Positions 48,186 to 58,100 of a stretch of DNA of 64,000 nucleotides are shown here, in pieces. Below the pieces are notes generated by a model. It was not told where the DNA came from. It did not search any database and saw only the letters and a list, made by a program, of their open reading frames with translations. The stretch is from Strongylocentrotus pallidus (lineage: Eukaryota > Echinodermata > Echinoidea > Camarodonta > Strongylocentrotidae). A program made the translations under genes and the position numbers. The stretch covers positions 649,805 through 713,804 of the forward strand of contig JARBES010000062.1 of assembly GCA_030265145.1 (NCBI GenBank), given 5' to 3'. Each line of letters begins with the position of its first letter. The stretch's first letter is position 1.

Positions 48186-49028
48186 TCACTTAGAACAGTC
48201 ATGTTTTTGTATGCACTCACAAATAGTGCCCCTCAAATCCCAATCTGTAACATTAAAGAAGTGATTATACATGTCGTGCGTAGGTTTGTTATAATAATCT
48301 TGTATTGAATAGCGAAGTCTGTGTAAAATGTCAATAGGATTTCGATAAATTATATCTAAGAGTGAAAAGGGCTCGCTGCAGATATCTGCAACCTTGGATG
48401 GATGATTTAGCAACGATAAATAAAAGAAATATAAGCAACAAATAGTGTTTGTAATAACGTGTGTTCTTTTAACAGATGTCTTTAAACACAAAATAGTATT
48501 GTATGTATTGTTGTGTGAATAAAATATGCTATTTGGTACGTGATCGATACAAGAGTTGCACGAGGGTGTGAACGCCTCCATACGATCGTGCTCGTGAAAT
48601 AAAAATGGTGTGAAGCAATGCAAAAGATGCGTTAATTCTTTGAGTTGCCAAATGTTGTCCAAAGGCGATGTAGTTTTCGAAGATAATCGAATAGACCAGG
48701 GAGAAACATATTTTTTCATGAAATGATTGTCTTCTTTAAAACATTTAAGATGGTACAATGTAGTCGACACAACAATAACATTCCACATAAGTTCAACCTT
48801 TGAGTCTGTTGTTTGTCCGACATTTAGTACGGCTGTATGTCCTTTCTGTGTTGTTGTTGGCATTTTTCTATGTTCTTCTTCTTCTTCTTCCTCCTCTTCC
48901 CACGTATACTCTTCTTCTTCTTCTTGCTCTTCATCGTCTTCAATTATCTTAACATTATTGCTGTGCTCGAATAATTTTTCTTCTTCATCATGAATGAAGT
49001 CAAGCACGCTGTTGTCTATTGTTGCCAT
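48186..49028 (-). CDS. Hypothetical protein with glutamate-rich N-terminus
   Basis: A 280-residue frame with ATG at 49028. Residues about 20 to 55 are strongly acidic (EEEEEYTWEEEEEEEEE type), followed by a folded, cysteine- and histidine-rich remainder with several aromatic helices (CCLYFFYLSLLNHPS). It has no known motif. It ends directly against the micropeptide gene and lies 38 bases after the start of the upstream minus-strand gene's 3' end. Confidence 0.72.
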   Translation of the reverse strand: MATIDNSVLDFIHDEEEKLFEHSNNVKIIEDDEEQEEEEEYTWEEEEEEEEEHRKMPTTTQKGHTAVLNVGQTTDSKVELMWNVIVVSTTLYHLKCFKEDNHFMKKYVSPWSIRLSSKTTSPLDNIWQLKELTHLLHCFTPFLFHEHDRMEAFTPSCNSCIDHVPNSIFYSHNNTYNTILCLKTSVKRTHVITNTICCLYFFYLSLLNHPSKVADICSEPFSLLDIIYRNPIDILHRLRYSIQDYYNKPTHDMYNHFFNVTDWDLRGTICECIQKHDCSK

Positions 49029-49066
49029 AGTTGCGATGTATTTATTTTGTATACAAAAACATTCCT

Positions 49067-50083
49067 TTAATAATCCTGCAAAATATCATTTAACGTGGAT
49101 GTAAGCGGTTGTAGTTTGTATATTATTGCAGCCAAAACCTGATAGAGTTTCTGATTAAGCGGATTTTGTTTGAGCTTATTTTGCTGTTGCAAATAGGTAT
49201 CTAGTTTGTAAGATTCGATGGGCAGTGCTCTGAGTTGTGGATATTGAGGAACTCTGTCATCGTTCAACAACGACTGTATGACATTACAGTCCGTCATAAT
49301 TATCTGATCATACATTAGACGAATTTCGGCTAACAGTCGAATGGTACTGTTCATATTTTTTTGAACAGTCAACGTCGTCTGTGCATTGAATTCCCTGTGC
49401 AAGCCACGACTGTTATATAGGCTATAAAGTCCCAGCATCTGACCAGCCACGCCCAACAATTGGTTATACATGTTATGATTTGATTTTTGATCGTCTACGG
49501 ATACTAAATGGACAAGTTGAGGGATAATTATATAATAGGTCTTGTAAAATACGGTACTGACCAACGTGATTATGGTGGCCATGCATTTAAATCTTGAAAT
49601 AAACATTTTGACATTTACCGGTATATGATTGTTACAATTAAACAATTTGTCTATAAATTTAGTGCGGTATTTCGCCGACTTGCACACCGTCTTTTTATTT
49701 TTGCACGTGTACAAACGAGGGGAAACATTTACAGCCGTGCCACTGTTAAATACGATTGTAGGAATTCGTGGAATAGTGTCTCTCTTCGCGTCTGTATTTT
49801 GTCCAGCAAAACGGCATCTACATCGAGCATCATCACAGTAATAAAAACAGTACATCATCGCTTCTAACGCGTTTCGCGTTTCTTGATCTACACCCAGCCT
49901 TTCAAAAAATCTAGAATGTCCACAATGTTGAATTGTTTCAGAATGCTTCGATATAAGATGTACTTTATCAGACAACACGGGTACATGTATTTCTCTATAA
50001 ATGCAATCGTACATGTGCAGTGTTATATGTTCATAATGCAATGCATTCATGATACTTTCAACGGGATCCAACAGTAAATCCAT
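49067..50083 (-). CDS. Hypothetical protein
   Basis: A 338-residue frame from ATG 50083; a GTG one codon upstream is ignored. It has cysteine-rich segments (MMYCFYYCDDARCRC; YTCKNKKTVCK; FNCNNH) in the middle, which could bind zinc. A moderately hydrophobic stretch (TIITLVSTVFYKTYYIIIPQL) follows. The C-terminal third is helical. No family is recognised. The length is similar to that of herpesvirus triplex proteins, but I see no sequence reason to claim this. Confidence 0.72.
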   Translation of the reverse strand: MDLLLDPVESIMNALHYEHITLHMYDCIYREIHVPVLSDKVHLISKHSETIQHCGHSRFFERLGVDQETRNALEAMMYCFYYCDDARCRCRFAGQNTDAKRDTIPRIPTIVFNSGTAVNVSPRLYTCKNKKTVCKSAKYRTKFIDKLFNCNNHIPVNVKMFISRFKCMATIITLVSTVFYKTYYIIIPQLVHLVSVDDQKSNHNMYNQLLGVAGQMLGLYSLYNSRGLHREFNAQTTLTVQKNMNSTIRLLAEIRLMYDQIIMTDCNVIQSLLNDDRVPQYPQLRALPIESYKLDTYLQQQNKLKQNPLNQKLYQVLAAIIYKLQPLTSTLNDILQDY

Positions 50084-50171
50084 CACGTAACTAAGATAAA
50101 CACTATTTTTGTTTTACTTAAACATGCTAAAAACATAGTGACCGACCAGAGTGACGGTTGATTACGTCGCA

Positions 50172-50179
50172 TATATTTA
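50172..50179 (+). promoter_or_regulatory. Candidate TATA box
   Basis: TATATTTA lies 31 bases before the ATG at 50210, close enough that the leader would be very short. Confidence 0.4.
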
Positions 50180-50209
50180 GAGGTCCAATTGCAAATACAC
50201 TAGTACATC

Positions 50210-50809
50210 ATGGAAAGTCAAGCTTCAACGGAATACGTGTTGGAGAATTTAGCACAAAATAAAGATGCGTCACTGTTGAGGGTTGGCATGGTTTTTGTAT
50301 TGCAAGATGTTATTCGAGACATGTTAAGCTCTATCGATACTGATCAGGAAATACAAATGGATAATGTGTCGTTGTGGTTCCAGACATCACAAGACAATAT
50401 CTTCGATTTGAAACACATACATCGTAAAAAATATAACGAAGCAGGTGATGATTGTTCAAGAAGGTCACTTTTACGACTTGTCAATGTTATATTCAAGCTC
50501 TTCGATAAAACGCTTACATTTACTGACGACAGTCTTCGTGTTTTACAGTCGTTGCGCACACTTCTTGACAACGACGCAACCCCCCACCATCGCCTTTGGA
50601 CCACCAATTGTTTAAATGCTATTCTAAATAGTGTTTTGTACAACCACAAACACGTTTTGATTTTAAACGAGAGTCGTTTGACGACTGTAGAATCTAAATC
50701 TATATTGGGACTTCATGAATCCGCTACTATGAACACAATATATCAAACGGTTAAAATATACAAAATTAACAATGATATATTATTTTGTCGAACAAAGAAC
50801 AACAAATGA
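50210..50809 (+). CDS. Hypothetical protein
   Basis: A 199-residue frame from ATG. It appears helical, with leucine-rich segments (LLRLVNVIFKLFDKTL, VLQSLRTLLD) and a conserved-looking C-terminal part (VLILNESRLTTVESKSILGL). It has no cysteine cluster and no membrane helix. It lies 61 bases before the OTU-domain gene and may be co-transcribed with it. Function unknown. Confidence 0.65.
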   Translation: MESQASTEYVLENLAQNKDASLLRVGMVFVLQDVIRDMLSSIDTDQEIQMDNVSLWFQTSQDNIFDLKHIHRKKYNEAGDDCSRRSLLRLVNVIFKLFDKTLTFTDDSLRVLQSLRTLLDNDATPHHRLWTTNCLNAILNSVLYNHKHVLILNESRLTTVESKSILGLHESATMNTIYQTVKIYKINNDILFCRTKNNK

Positions 50810-50870
50810 GTGTATTGAAGAAAAGAAAAAAAATCACTTTTAAGTCGATTTCAAAAGAAGCCAATGTATT

Positions 50871-53800
50871 ATGTCTATCGTTGTTCAGTATACAGATGTT
50901 CATCTTGCGTTTAAATTTTATTGTGACCATAATAATAGAAAGTATGTTTCTGCACTGAAACCATTTTCTATTTTATTGGAATCGTGTACAAGGCCATATC
51001 TTTTAACAGATCATCCGTGTAAACTCATCGTACCGAAGTGTTTCGAAGCTGTATATGACGCTGACATTGTATTGCCTATTACCGCAAAGCGGCGATGGGT
51101 CCATTTCAATTCTATCAACATATGCCTTGACGATCCTGGTGATCGCGGTTTTTTATACACAGATTATCACATTTTGGTCGATCAAACCAATCATCAACGC
51201 GACAAAAGGTATTACAGGTTGATAACTTTAAACAAGACACCAACATTTACCACCGCACCCCATCCCATCGGGATACCAGACGAAATACATACGGATACCA
51301 TTACGTACGATGAACTGGTAACATGCCAAGAAAAAATGGACGTTTTTGTTGAAAAACTGACTACGTTGTCTGATGATCATCGAGACATATTGGAACTGGT
51401 ACGATTAGCAAAGGGATCTGCAGTACAAAATGATAAAATTGCAAGTATTATTTACGTTTCATTACAAACATTATCATCCGAAGGTTTTTCGGATAAAGTA
51501 GATATCGAATATGAAAGTTCTGCTGAACAAGGCATTGAAGAAGAATCTGATGTTAATACCGATAAACACACAGCTGATGAAGATGGAAGTACGTTCATGT
51601 TGCAAAGAAAGGTAACACCATTAGGAGAGCAGCTTTTTGCATTAACACAGCAAAGGCGATATGCTAACAAGCAGAGACCGATGCAGGTTCCAACAGACGT
51701 TTCAGAGGAGAATTCACATCTGGACGCTCGTCCTTCTCCTCTAAGACATACATTAAAGGTCAATATGCCCCTTTTGAGGGAACTTCAAGAGAAGGCTGAA
51801 AAGGCCGCAGCAACAGGCAGACGCCGAAGAATTAATCTAGGCAAACCGTTAGATATTGTTAGCCCCCCTCGCATGAAAGCTATTCAAGTATTTGGTAAAA
51901 ATTTCCTCGAAAGTGAACTGATATTCTACACGACGGGCAAACTTATAAGTGACGACGAGGCTAAAGTATTTATAGACAATGCTGTAGTACAGCTTTTTCA
52001 ATTTACCATGTGGTATCAAGCTTTTTTACAAGAAGGTCAACACAACAAGATTCAATCTACGAATTTGCTAGAGGAAGGCACTTTTATCTCTGCCTTTAAG
52101 ACGATGCAGTTACTTTTCGATTATTTTAACAATTGCAGCATCCCTCCCGCTAAATTAGATATTGTTATCAAATTAATATTTGAATTTTACACTAGGATAT
52201 GGTATTTGTTTTGTAAGCGACTTGAATACATAGGAGCTGTAACCAAGACTATGGAAATGGTCCTATCTAGTATAGAAACACCAGACAATTTTGTTAAGAT
52301 ATGGACAGAATACAAATCTCAAGAATATGCCATGATCAAACACATTGTAGGTCCTTTTTTTGATGATCATAGATACAAGGAGTTCTCAAATGTGGCACGT
52401 TATATAGTAGACGCCAAAAGTATCCTTGGAATCAAAGATCAGTATGTAGTTTTACCAACAAACGTGGCGTATGTGAATCATATGGTCAGACGGTTATATA
52501 AACATCCCACAGAAGAAACACTCAGGACTTACACTTTTGTAATTGACAAGTACGAAGATGAAGCTATTGAGAACTTTGTACCAGGAAAATGTATAGAAGT
52601 TCCTAAGGATGGTAACTGTTTTTTCCACTGTTTGGCTGCCTTTATGACCAAGGATATGAATAGGAAAAAAAAATATGTACACAATTTGAAAGAAAGGATG
52701 CAGACATGGTTAATTGAAAATGCTTCTTCATCGCAAACATTGTTTGGCGCTGCAGAGGTGTACAATGAACAGTTAGATATCTTGAATCCCCAAAAAAGTA
52801 TCTACGCTAACCATTATACAATATGTTTGACAGCCACCTTTTTAGATATCAATATTTACATTCATTCTACTTCTAGCCTAGGTAGATGGAACTTTATTAA
52901 ACCTTTAATTTTTGCAGATGATGGTACTCTGTCCTTTCAATTTACACAAACAGATACCGAACATATGCCAACTGTTTATATCGATCATGTTAATGCATTC
53001 AATATCAAAGGTGGAGACAAGAATCATTTTACCTTAATTAAAACTTTAGCAAGGATAACAAATAAAAAAGACGAATTGGATATTTCCAATTATAGTACCC
53101 GTTTCGATGAAGGTGGATTCGAAGCAGATTTTTTGTGGATTGGAGCCAAAAGTTTAAATGCTGACAGATACACTTATTTGGTTGATAATTTTGTTGACGA
53201 TTTTAATGATTTCCATGCAGCACAGAAGGATGAAGATGAACACAATTTCAAGAAGGTACTTGAATTTACCAAATTACATGAATTGATGGATCTTGTTGAT
53301 CCTGGAAAAAATGACAACTTTGACCTATATCTTCCATGGATTGGTACTTTAGATGAAAACAATATATATAGAACTGATTCAACAACATTATTTGTTATCG
53401 CTAACGCAAGAACCTTATATTATGCGATGGCCAATGAGTCTGGTGTGGAATTACAAGCGCTTCATAAAAGAAGGGACAAAACGATTGATGTCTACACCAA
53501 AAACCACGTCCAGAACCAAAATGAAATAAAATTAAGAAAATCAGCAGCAGCAGCGGCAATAAACATATCGGTAATATCACGTCCATCAGCACCAACACCA
53601 TCACCATCATCACCTCTTTCATCGACAAAAACAGCAACAGCACCAGCATCTTTGGTACCTGACGGTAATGACTTAATATTAGGGCATGGTATTAAATTGG
53701 TAGGATGTGGGGATCAAAACGACTCCAACACAGACACTCTAAATTCTGAAGATAACAGTCTTTTAGATGTATTTGATCAAAGTCTGCTAAAAAATGCCGT

Positions 53801-55067
53801 CATATCTGCAAGTGAAAGTGATACAAGTAGTCTTTTATTACATACAAAAACTACAACCACAGAGGATCGAACTGGCGTAAACAAACATAACGGTAAAAAA
53901 GGTATTGTAACAAACGTGAATGACGTCAACATACTGCATGTAGATTCAGAGAACGTTCAATCACTATTAGACATAAATATAGATACTATTTCGAATAAAG
54001 ACAAACATGTATCGTCTACATCAGATGATGATTTTGTTAATTCATTATTAACACCAACAGTGTTACACCCTCGGCAATACAATTCGCAAGACGCACAGGC
54101 CTTAACAACACAGAGAGCAATGCTATCTAATGATTTAAGCACCATTGATGCATCACATATATTCTACGATCGGCAGACGGATGACGGAAGTGATTTAACA
54201 AATCTAGATATCGAGCAGACTCCACTCGATATACTTGGTCAAGCAGTAGAGAGATCTCACATAGGACATCGTAGTAATACTTCCTCCGATACCAATACTA
54301 CTACTCATACTAGCACTACTGCTCCTACTACTACTGACACTAGTTCCACTGCTCCTACTACTACTTCTACTTCTACTTTTACTACTACTACTACTGAAAA
54401 TGATCATGATGAAACCAAATTTTGTCATGATAAATATGTTGAACTTTTTCTTACGAAATGTGAAAGAGTGAGTGAACAAACGAAGAAGCAAAAATTTCCC
54501 GCAATATTGAAATCATTTTCAAACCACTCACTTGGCGCACTGTTTGGAACTAAAGCGTCAATCACTGAACTGGCAGAAAAGACGGTTCGACATAACAAAA
54601 CAATATTAGTGGACGCGATTACAAGAACAAATAAGAAATGTATTCAAATTATGTTGTACAGTTACATGAAAGAATACAAAACACATAGACTTGATACCAT
54701 GTTGCCATATGAAACAACAGAAATAACAAAACAACAATGGTTTCTCAAATTCACAAAAGACTTTCATATAAAAATAAATTTAAAAGCTAAAGCAGATACA
54801 TCTCAAATTATCAAGGATCAATTTAAAGAGTCTATCTATGTTGACTACGACGGCAAAGAATATACGTGTATCATTTGTCCGATCAAAAATCATTTTACTA
54901 AACAGAATGACCTCATGAGCCATTTTGTAAAATGTCATTTAAATTTATTTCAACCAGCTGATTTGATATATATGTGTATCAACCGAAATCATGTACGAAA
55001 GGCTGGCATTACAGTTTTTATACCACCTGTCATGGTTTACAGTTATTCAAAATGTCTAAAGGCATAA
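50871..55067 (+). CDS. OTU-domain (deubiquitinase-type) large protein with C-terminal C2H2 finger
   Basis: A 1,398-residue frame from ATG. Residues about 570 to 725 form an OTU cysteine-protease domain. The catalytic motif KDGNCFFHC has D580 and C583, and the closing histidine motif KNHFTLI has H719. OTU enzymes cleave ubiquitin or ubiquitin-like chains; herpesviruses carry an unrelated deubiquitinase in their large tegument protein. Before the OTU are a basic/acidic linker (about 215-320) and a helical region. After it come a low-complexity, T/S-rich stretch (about 880-1185, with ACT codon repeats) and a C-terminal finger at 1333-1356 (C1333, C1336, H1351, H1356). A P-x-D-x2-Y-x-C tail follows the finger, like the gene at 40.0 kb. 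It is likely a tegument-like modulator of host ubiquitin. Confidence 0.82.
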   Translation: MSIVVQYTDVHLAFKFYCDHNNRKYVSALKPFSILLESCTRPYLLTDHPCKLIVPKCFEAVYDADIVLPITAKRRWVHFNSINICLDDPGDRGFLYTDYHILVDQTNHQRDKRYYRLITLNKTPTFTTAPHPIGIPDEIHTDTITYDELVTCQEKMDVFVEKLTTLSDDHRDILELVRLAKGSAVQNDKIASIIYVSLQTLSSEGFSDKVDIEYESSAEQGIEEESDVNTDKHTADEDGSTFMLQRKVTPLGEQLFALTQQRRYANKQRPMQVPTDVSEENSHLDARPSPLRHTLKVNMPLLRELQEKAEKAAATGRRRRINLGKPLDIVSPPRMKAIQVFGKNFLESELIFYTTGKLISDDEAKVFIDNAVVQLFQFTMWYQAFLQEGQHNKIQSTNLLEEGTFISAFKTMQLLFDYFNNCSIPPAKLDIVIKLIFEFYTRIWYLFCKRLEYIGAVTKTMEMVLSSIETPDNFVKIWTEYKSQEYAMIKHIVGPFFDDHRYKEFSNVARYIVDAKSILGIKDQYVVLPTNVAYVNHMVRRLYKHPTEETLRTYTFVIDKYEDEAIENFVPGKCIEVPKDGNCFFHCLAAFMTKDMNRKKKYVHNLKERMQTWLIENASSSQTLFGAAEVYNEQLDILNPQKSIYANHYTICLTATFLDINIYIHSTSSLGRWNFIKPLIFADDGTLSFQFTQTDTEHMPTVYIDHVNAFNIKGGDKNHFTLIKTLARITNKKDELDISNYSTRFDEGGFEADFLWIGAKSLNADRYTYLVDNFVDDFNDFHAAQKDEDEHNFKKVLEFTKLHELMDLVDPGKNDNFDLYLPWIGTLDENNIYRTDSTTLFVIANARTLYYAMANESGVELQALHKRRDKTIDVYTKNHVQNQNEIKLRKSAAAAAINISVISRPSAPTPSPSSPLSSTKTATAPASLVPDGNDLILGHGIKLVGCGDQNDSNTDTLNSEDNSLLDVFDQSLLKNAVISASESDTSSLLLHTKTTTTEDRTGVNKHNGKKGIVTNVNDVNILHVDSENVQSLLDINIDTISNKDKHVSSTSDDDFVNSLLTPTVLHPRQYNSQDAQALTTQRAMLSNDLSTIDASHIFYDRQTDDGSDLTNLDIEQTPLDILGQAVERSHIGHRSNTSSDTNTTTHTSTTAPTTTDTSSTAPTTTSTSTFTTTTTENDHDETKFCHDKYVELFLTKCERVSEQTKKQKFPAILKSFSNHSLGALFGTKASITELAEKTVRHNKTILVDAITRTNKKCIQIMLYSYMKEYKTHRLDTMLPYETTEITKQQWFLKFTKDFHIKINLKAKADTSQIIKDQFKESIYVDYDGKEYTCIICPIKNHFTKQNDLMSHFVKCHLNLFQPADLIYMCINRNHVRKAGITVFIPPVMVYSYSKCLKA
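54290..54410 (+). repeat. Imperfect ACT codon repeat inside the OTU gene
   Basis: ACTACT and GCTCCTACTACT units code for a threonine-rich linker. In-frame expansion is likely. Confidence 0.7.
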
Positions 55068-55153
55068 TAAAATAGATTACAATTACAACCAAATGTGTGT
55101 CCTATTTATAATTATTCATTGCAAACTTTAAACGTTACATCGCGATACATTTG

Positions 55154-58100
55154 ATGGAGCAAATTCAAGATCTTGTAAATATACGTGACTATATTTCTAC
55201 TCACAATGGTCTCGACCTGTTAAGACGCGATGGACGTCTCGATGTTTTATTTCTTGAGAAGTTGGGCGGACATAAAAGCATCAACTATAACGTTGCACAA
55301 AACTGCGTTGAGATACATATATGCTACAGGGCTACCGTGGTTACACTGGCCGAGCAGATATCGATGTTTTTTTTCCTAAGATCTCTCTCTCTCTTTGAAA
55401 ACACGTTATTTGTATCTTTACATCAAGATCTTATCAATCTTATAGAAGTAATACAAGCATTACAGCAAAAACGGTTTGAAATTGTCGTTAACAAGTACAT
55501 GGTTATGATAGACGCGCTGCTAAAATATTGTATTGAATTAGCGTTGATATATCAATTAGAACGCATGACAAGTTCAAATATTTCCTATAAAAAACACATA
55601 CGACCGTACCTGGATATGTTTGATACCCTGTCCACGATGGTACATGAACTGTGTATCAATTTAAATTTCATCAACGTAAATGATATAAGTTTTATCAACA
55701 TGGATTCAACACTTTTTGGTACTGCTAAAAAAATCAAAAGGAAAACAGACTTACACGAACTTCCACATCCTGATTCAAATCTAAACGAAATTATCCAAAT
55801 GTTGACTAATTTGAGCATGCAACTGGACACGAGAAACACGCCGTTTTGTACTTTACCACAACATACATTGACTGCTGATTACCCAATTACTGCAGAATAC
55901 GGAAGTTGTAACACAACCGCACCTATTATTAATGAAACCTCTAAATACTATACAGAGGCCATACCCCTCTATAACGATCCGTTAGAATTAAAAGGCTGTT
56001 ATGCCAATGCTGACAAAGGTACCCCATTAAAGATCATGTCTCCCAAAAGTTACGCAACGTATTGCGATAAAATGCTAACTGAAATGGGAATAGATTCACG
56101 AATGAAACACAACGACAATAATTGTCTCTTTCTTCTATATTTCCAAGATATAATGCTGTTCTTGGATAAGTATATGGAAAAGAGGGGATGTTTGTTTTAT
56201 CATGACATACCTTATATAATTCCGTACGACATGCTTGTTCATCTGATTTCTGTCGACACTAAAAACGAAATAGATCTTATATTGATTATTACAAATTTAT
56301 TCATGCACAGATGGAAAGACCGTTTAACATTTGCGAACATGACACCTGAAAAAGTAGAAGATGCGGTAATAAAATATGAAAACAATAAGACGTTATCTGA
56401 TTTATACAAAGAGCTATGCAACTTAAAAGAAAAGTGTCACACATACCTAACTACCCATCGAAATGAGCACTATAAAAACCATAAAGAATTAGATTCCCAG
56501 TACGCATCATTTCATAAATTGCAAGAAGAAACGTTTAATTTGACAGAAATGTCCAGCAATAAAATCAAAGTATGTTTACAATCTAAAAAAAACGAACTTG
56601 GCGACGACAATTACGTCATGGGCATTGTTTACGATCACCTTTACACACGTGGATATACGATTTGTGTTCCGAGCATTGAAGACATCGAATATTATGCATG
56701 CAACCTTGTTTTGAAACAGGTTGAGCGTTCTAGCAAGTTATATTCGGATGTACTGTTACATGCAAAAATGCTAGAATTTCAACGACCTGAATGCACATAT
56801 GTTTTGGATGTTTTAATCAGCAACACTATTAACGACAATGCTGAAAAATATATAGCAGATAAAGACTTAGGTTTTAACTCTCAGTACAGTTTAATTATAA
56901 AAGAGACAGTGAAACGGTTAATTAATATATTCCAAAGTGAGCAAGACGTCGCAGAATGTAAATTTTGGTGTAGAACACTTGTAAATACCACCTCTGACCA
57001 ACGTATACATGATGTTCAAGCAATGTCTTTCGATGAAAATATCGATGGTGTTTATCAACATATTGTGATGTCAACAAGAGCCAAAGATATGTTAGAGGAT
57101 GCCATGTTTCCGAAAGAAGTAAATGCTAATGTTTACACATGGGACAGTAGCAGAAGTGACTTACAACTTATCAGTGCAATCTTAAACTCGAGACAAGATA
57201 TAGATTATGTGGTGTATTTACATCCTGCTTTATTTCAACCAAGTTTAAAATTTTTACGTACTCCATTGACAAAACATCATGTCGTACATGGGATCGCTGT
57301 AGATAATGGTAAAAAATTGCTCAGTAAAATGAAAGAACAATTAGAGGTTATGCCACAACCCAAGAGGTTACAAGATTTTTTGGAGTCCTTGCAATGTAAC
57401 GATTTTCCACTAGACTACATCACGTTGTTATTTTTGAATTACTGTTTACAAGGTTTTATTACAGTAGACTTTCTATGCCCAAGCGAACTTGCCTTGGTAG
57501 ATTACAAGCAATACGATGACGATGAAAGCACAAATGTGTTTTTCAATGTTTATAAAGCTAAAGTCAAATTCAATCAAATGATTTTCAACGATAAACTTTA
57601 TACAAGGATGCAGATTTTTTGTCCACAATACGACGGTCAACATATTTGTCTGGACTGGATCAAATCCACAACGTACATTTATCATAAATTTCACCGGGTA
57701 CAAAAGGTGAAAAAATTATCGCTACAAAGTGAAAATATGTTGAATAAGCACCTCTACAGTATATATTTACAACACATTCATCGCGACGATTGTTCGTCTA
57801 TGTTTCAAGACATGTCTCGGCATTGTGTACAGCACATGTATCACTTGACAGATATGATGAATCTTGATAATCAAGACGAAGAATCTCCAATAAATACTAT
57901 TTCGAAAAAAACAGGCGTTCAACAAAACTACAGAAAAGAGCTCATGCCGTTTTTGGAGGAATATAAAGACTTTTATCTAAATATTGAAAGAAACTTTACT
58001 CTGCTATTCCTAAAATTGATAAAAACATATACGGCTAAGTACGAAAACGATGATGGCTCAGAAAAGTTCAACAACGGTACAATTTTACTCGAAATCATGT

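Noticed and set aside
48727-48993. Serine-rich plus-strand frame
   Set aside because: It is the antisense of the glutamate-rich tract of the minus-strand gene.
49067-50083. Assignment as a herpesvirus triplex protein
   Set aside because: Only the length fits; no sequence feature supports it.
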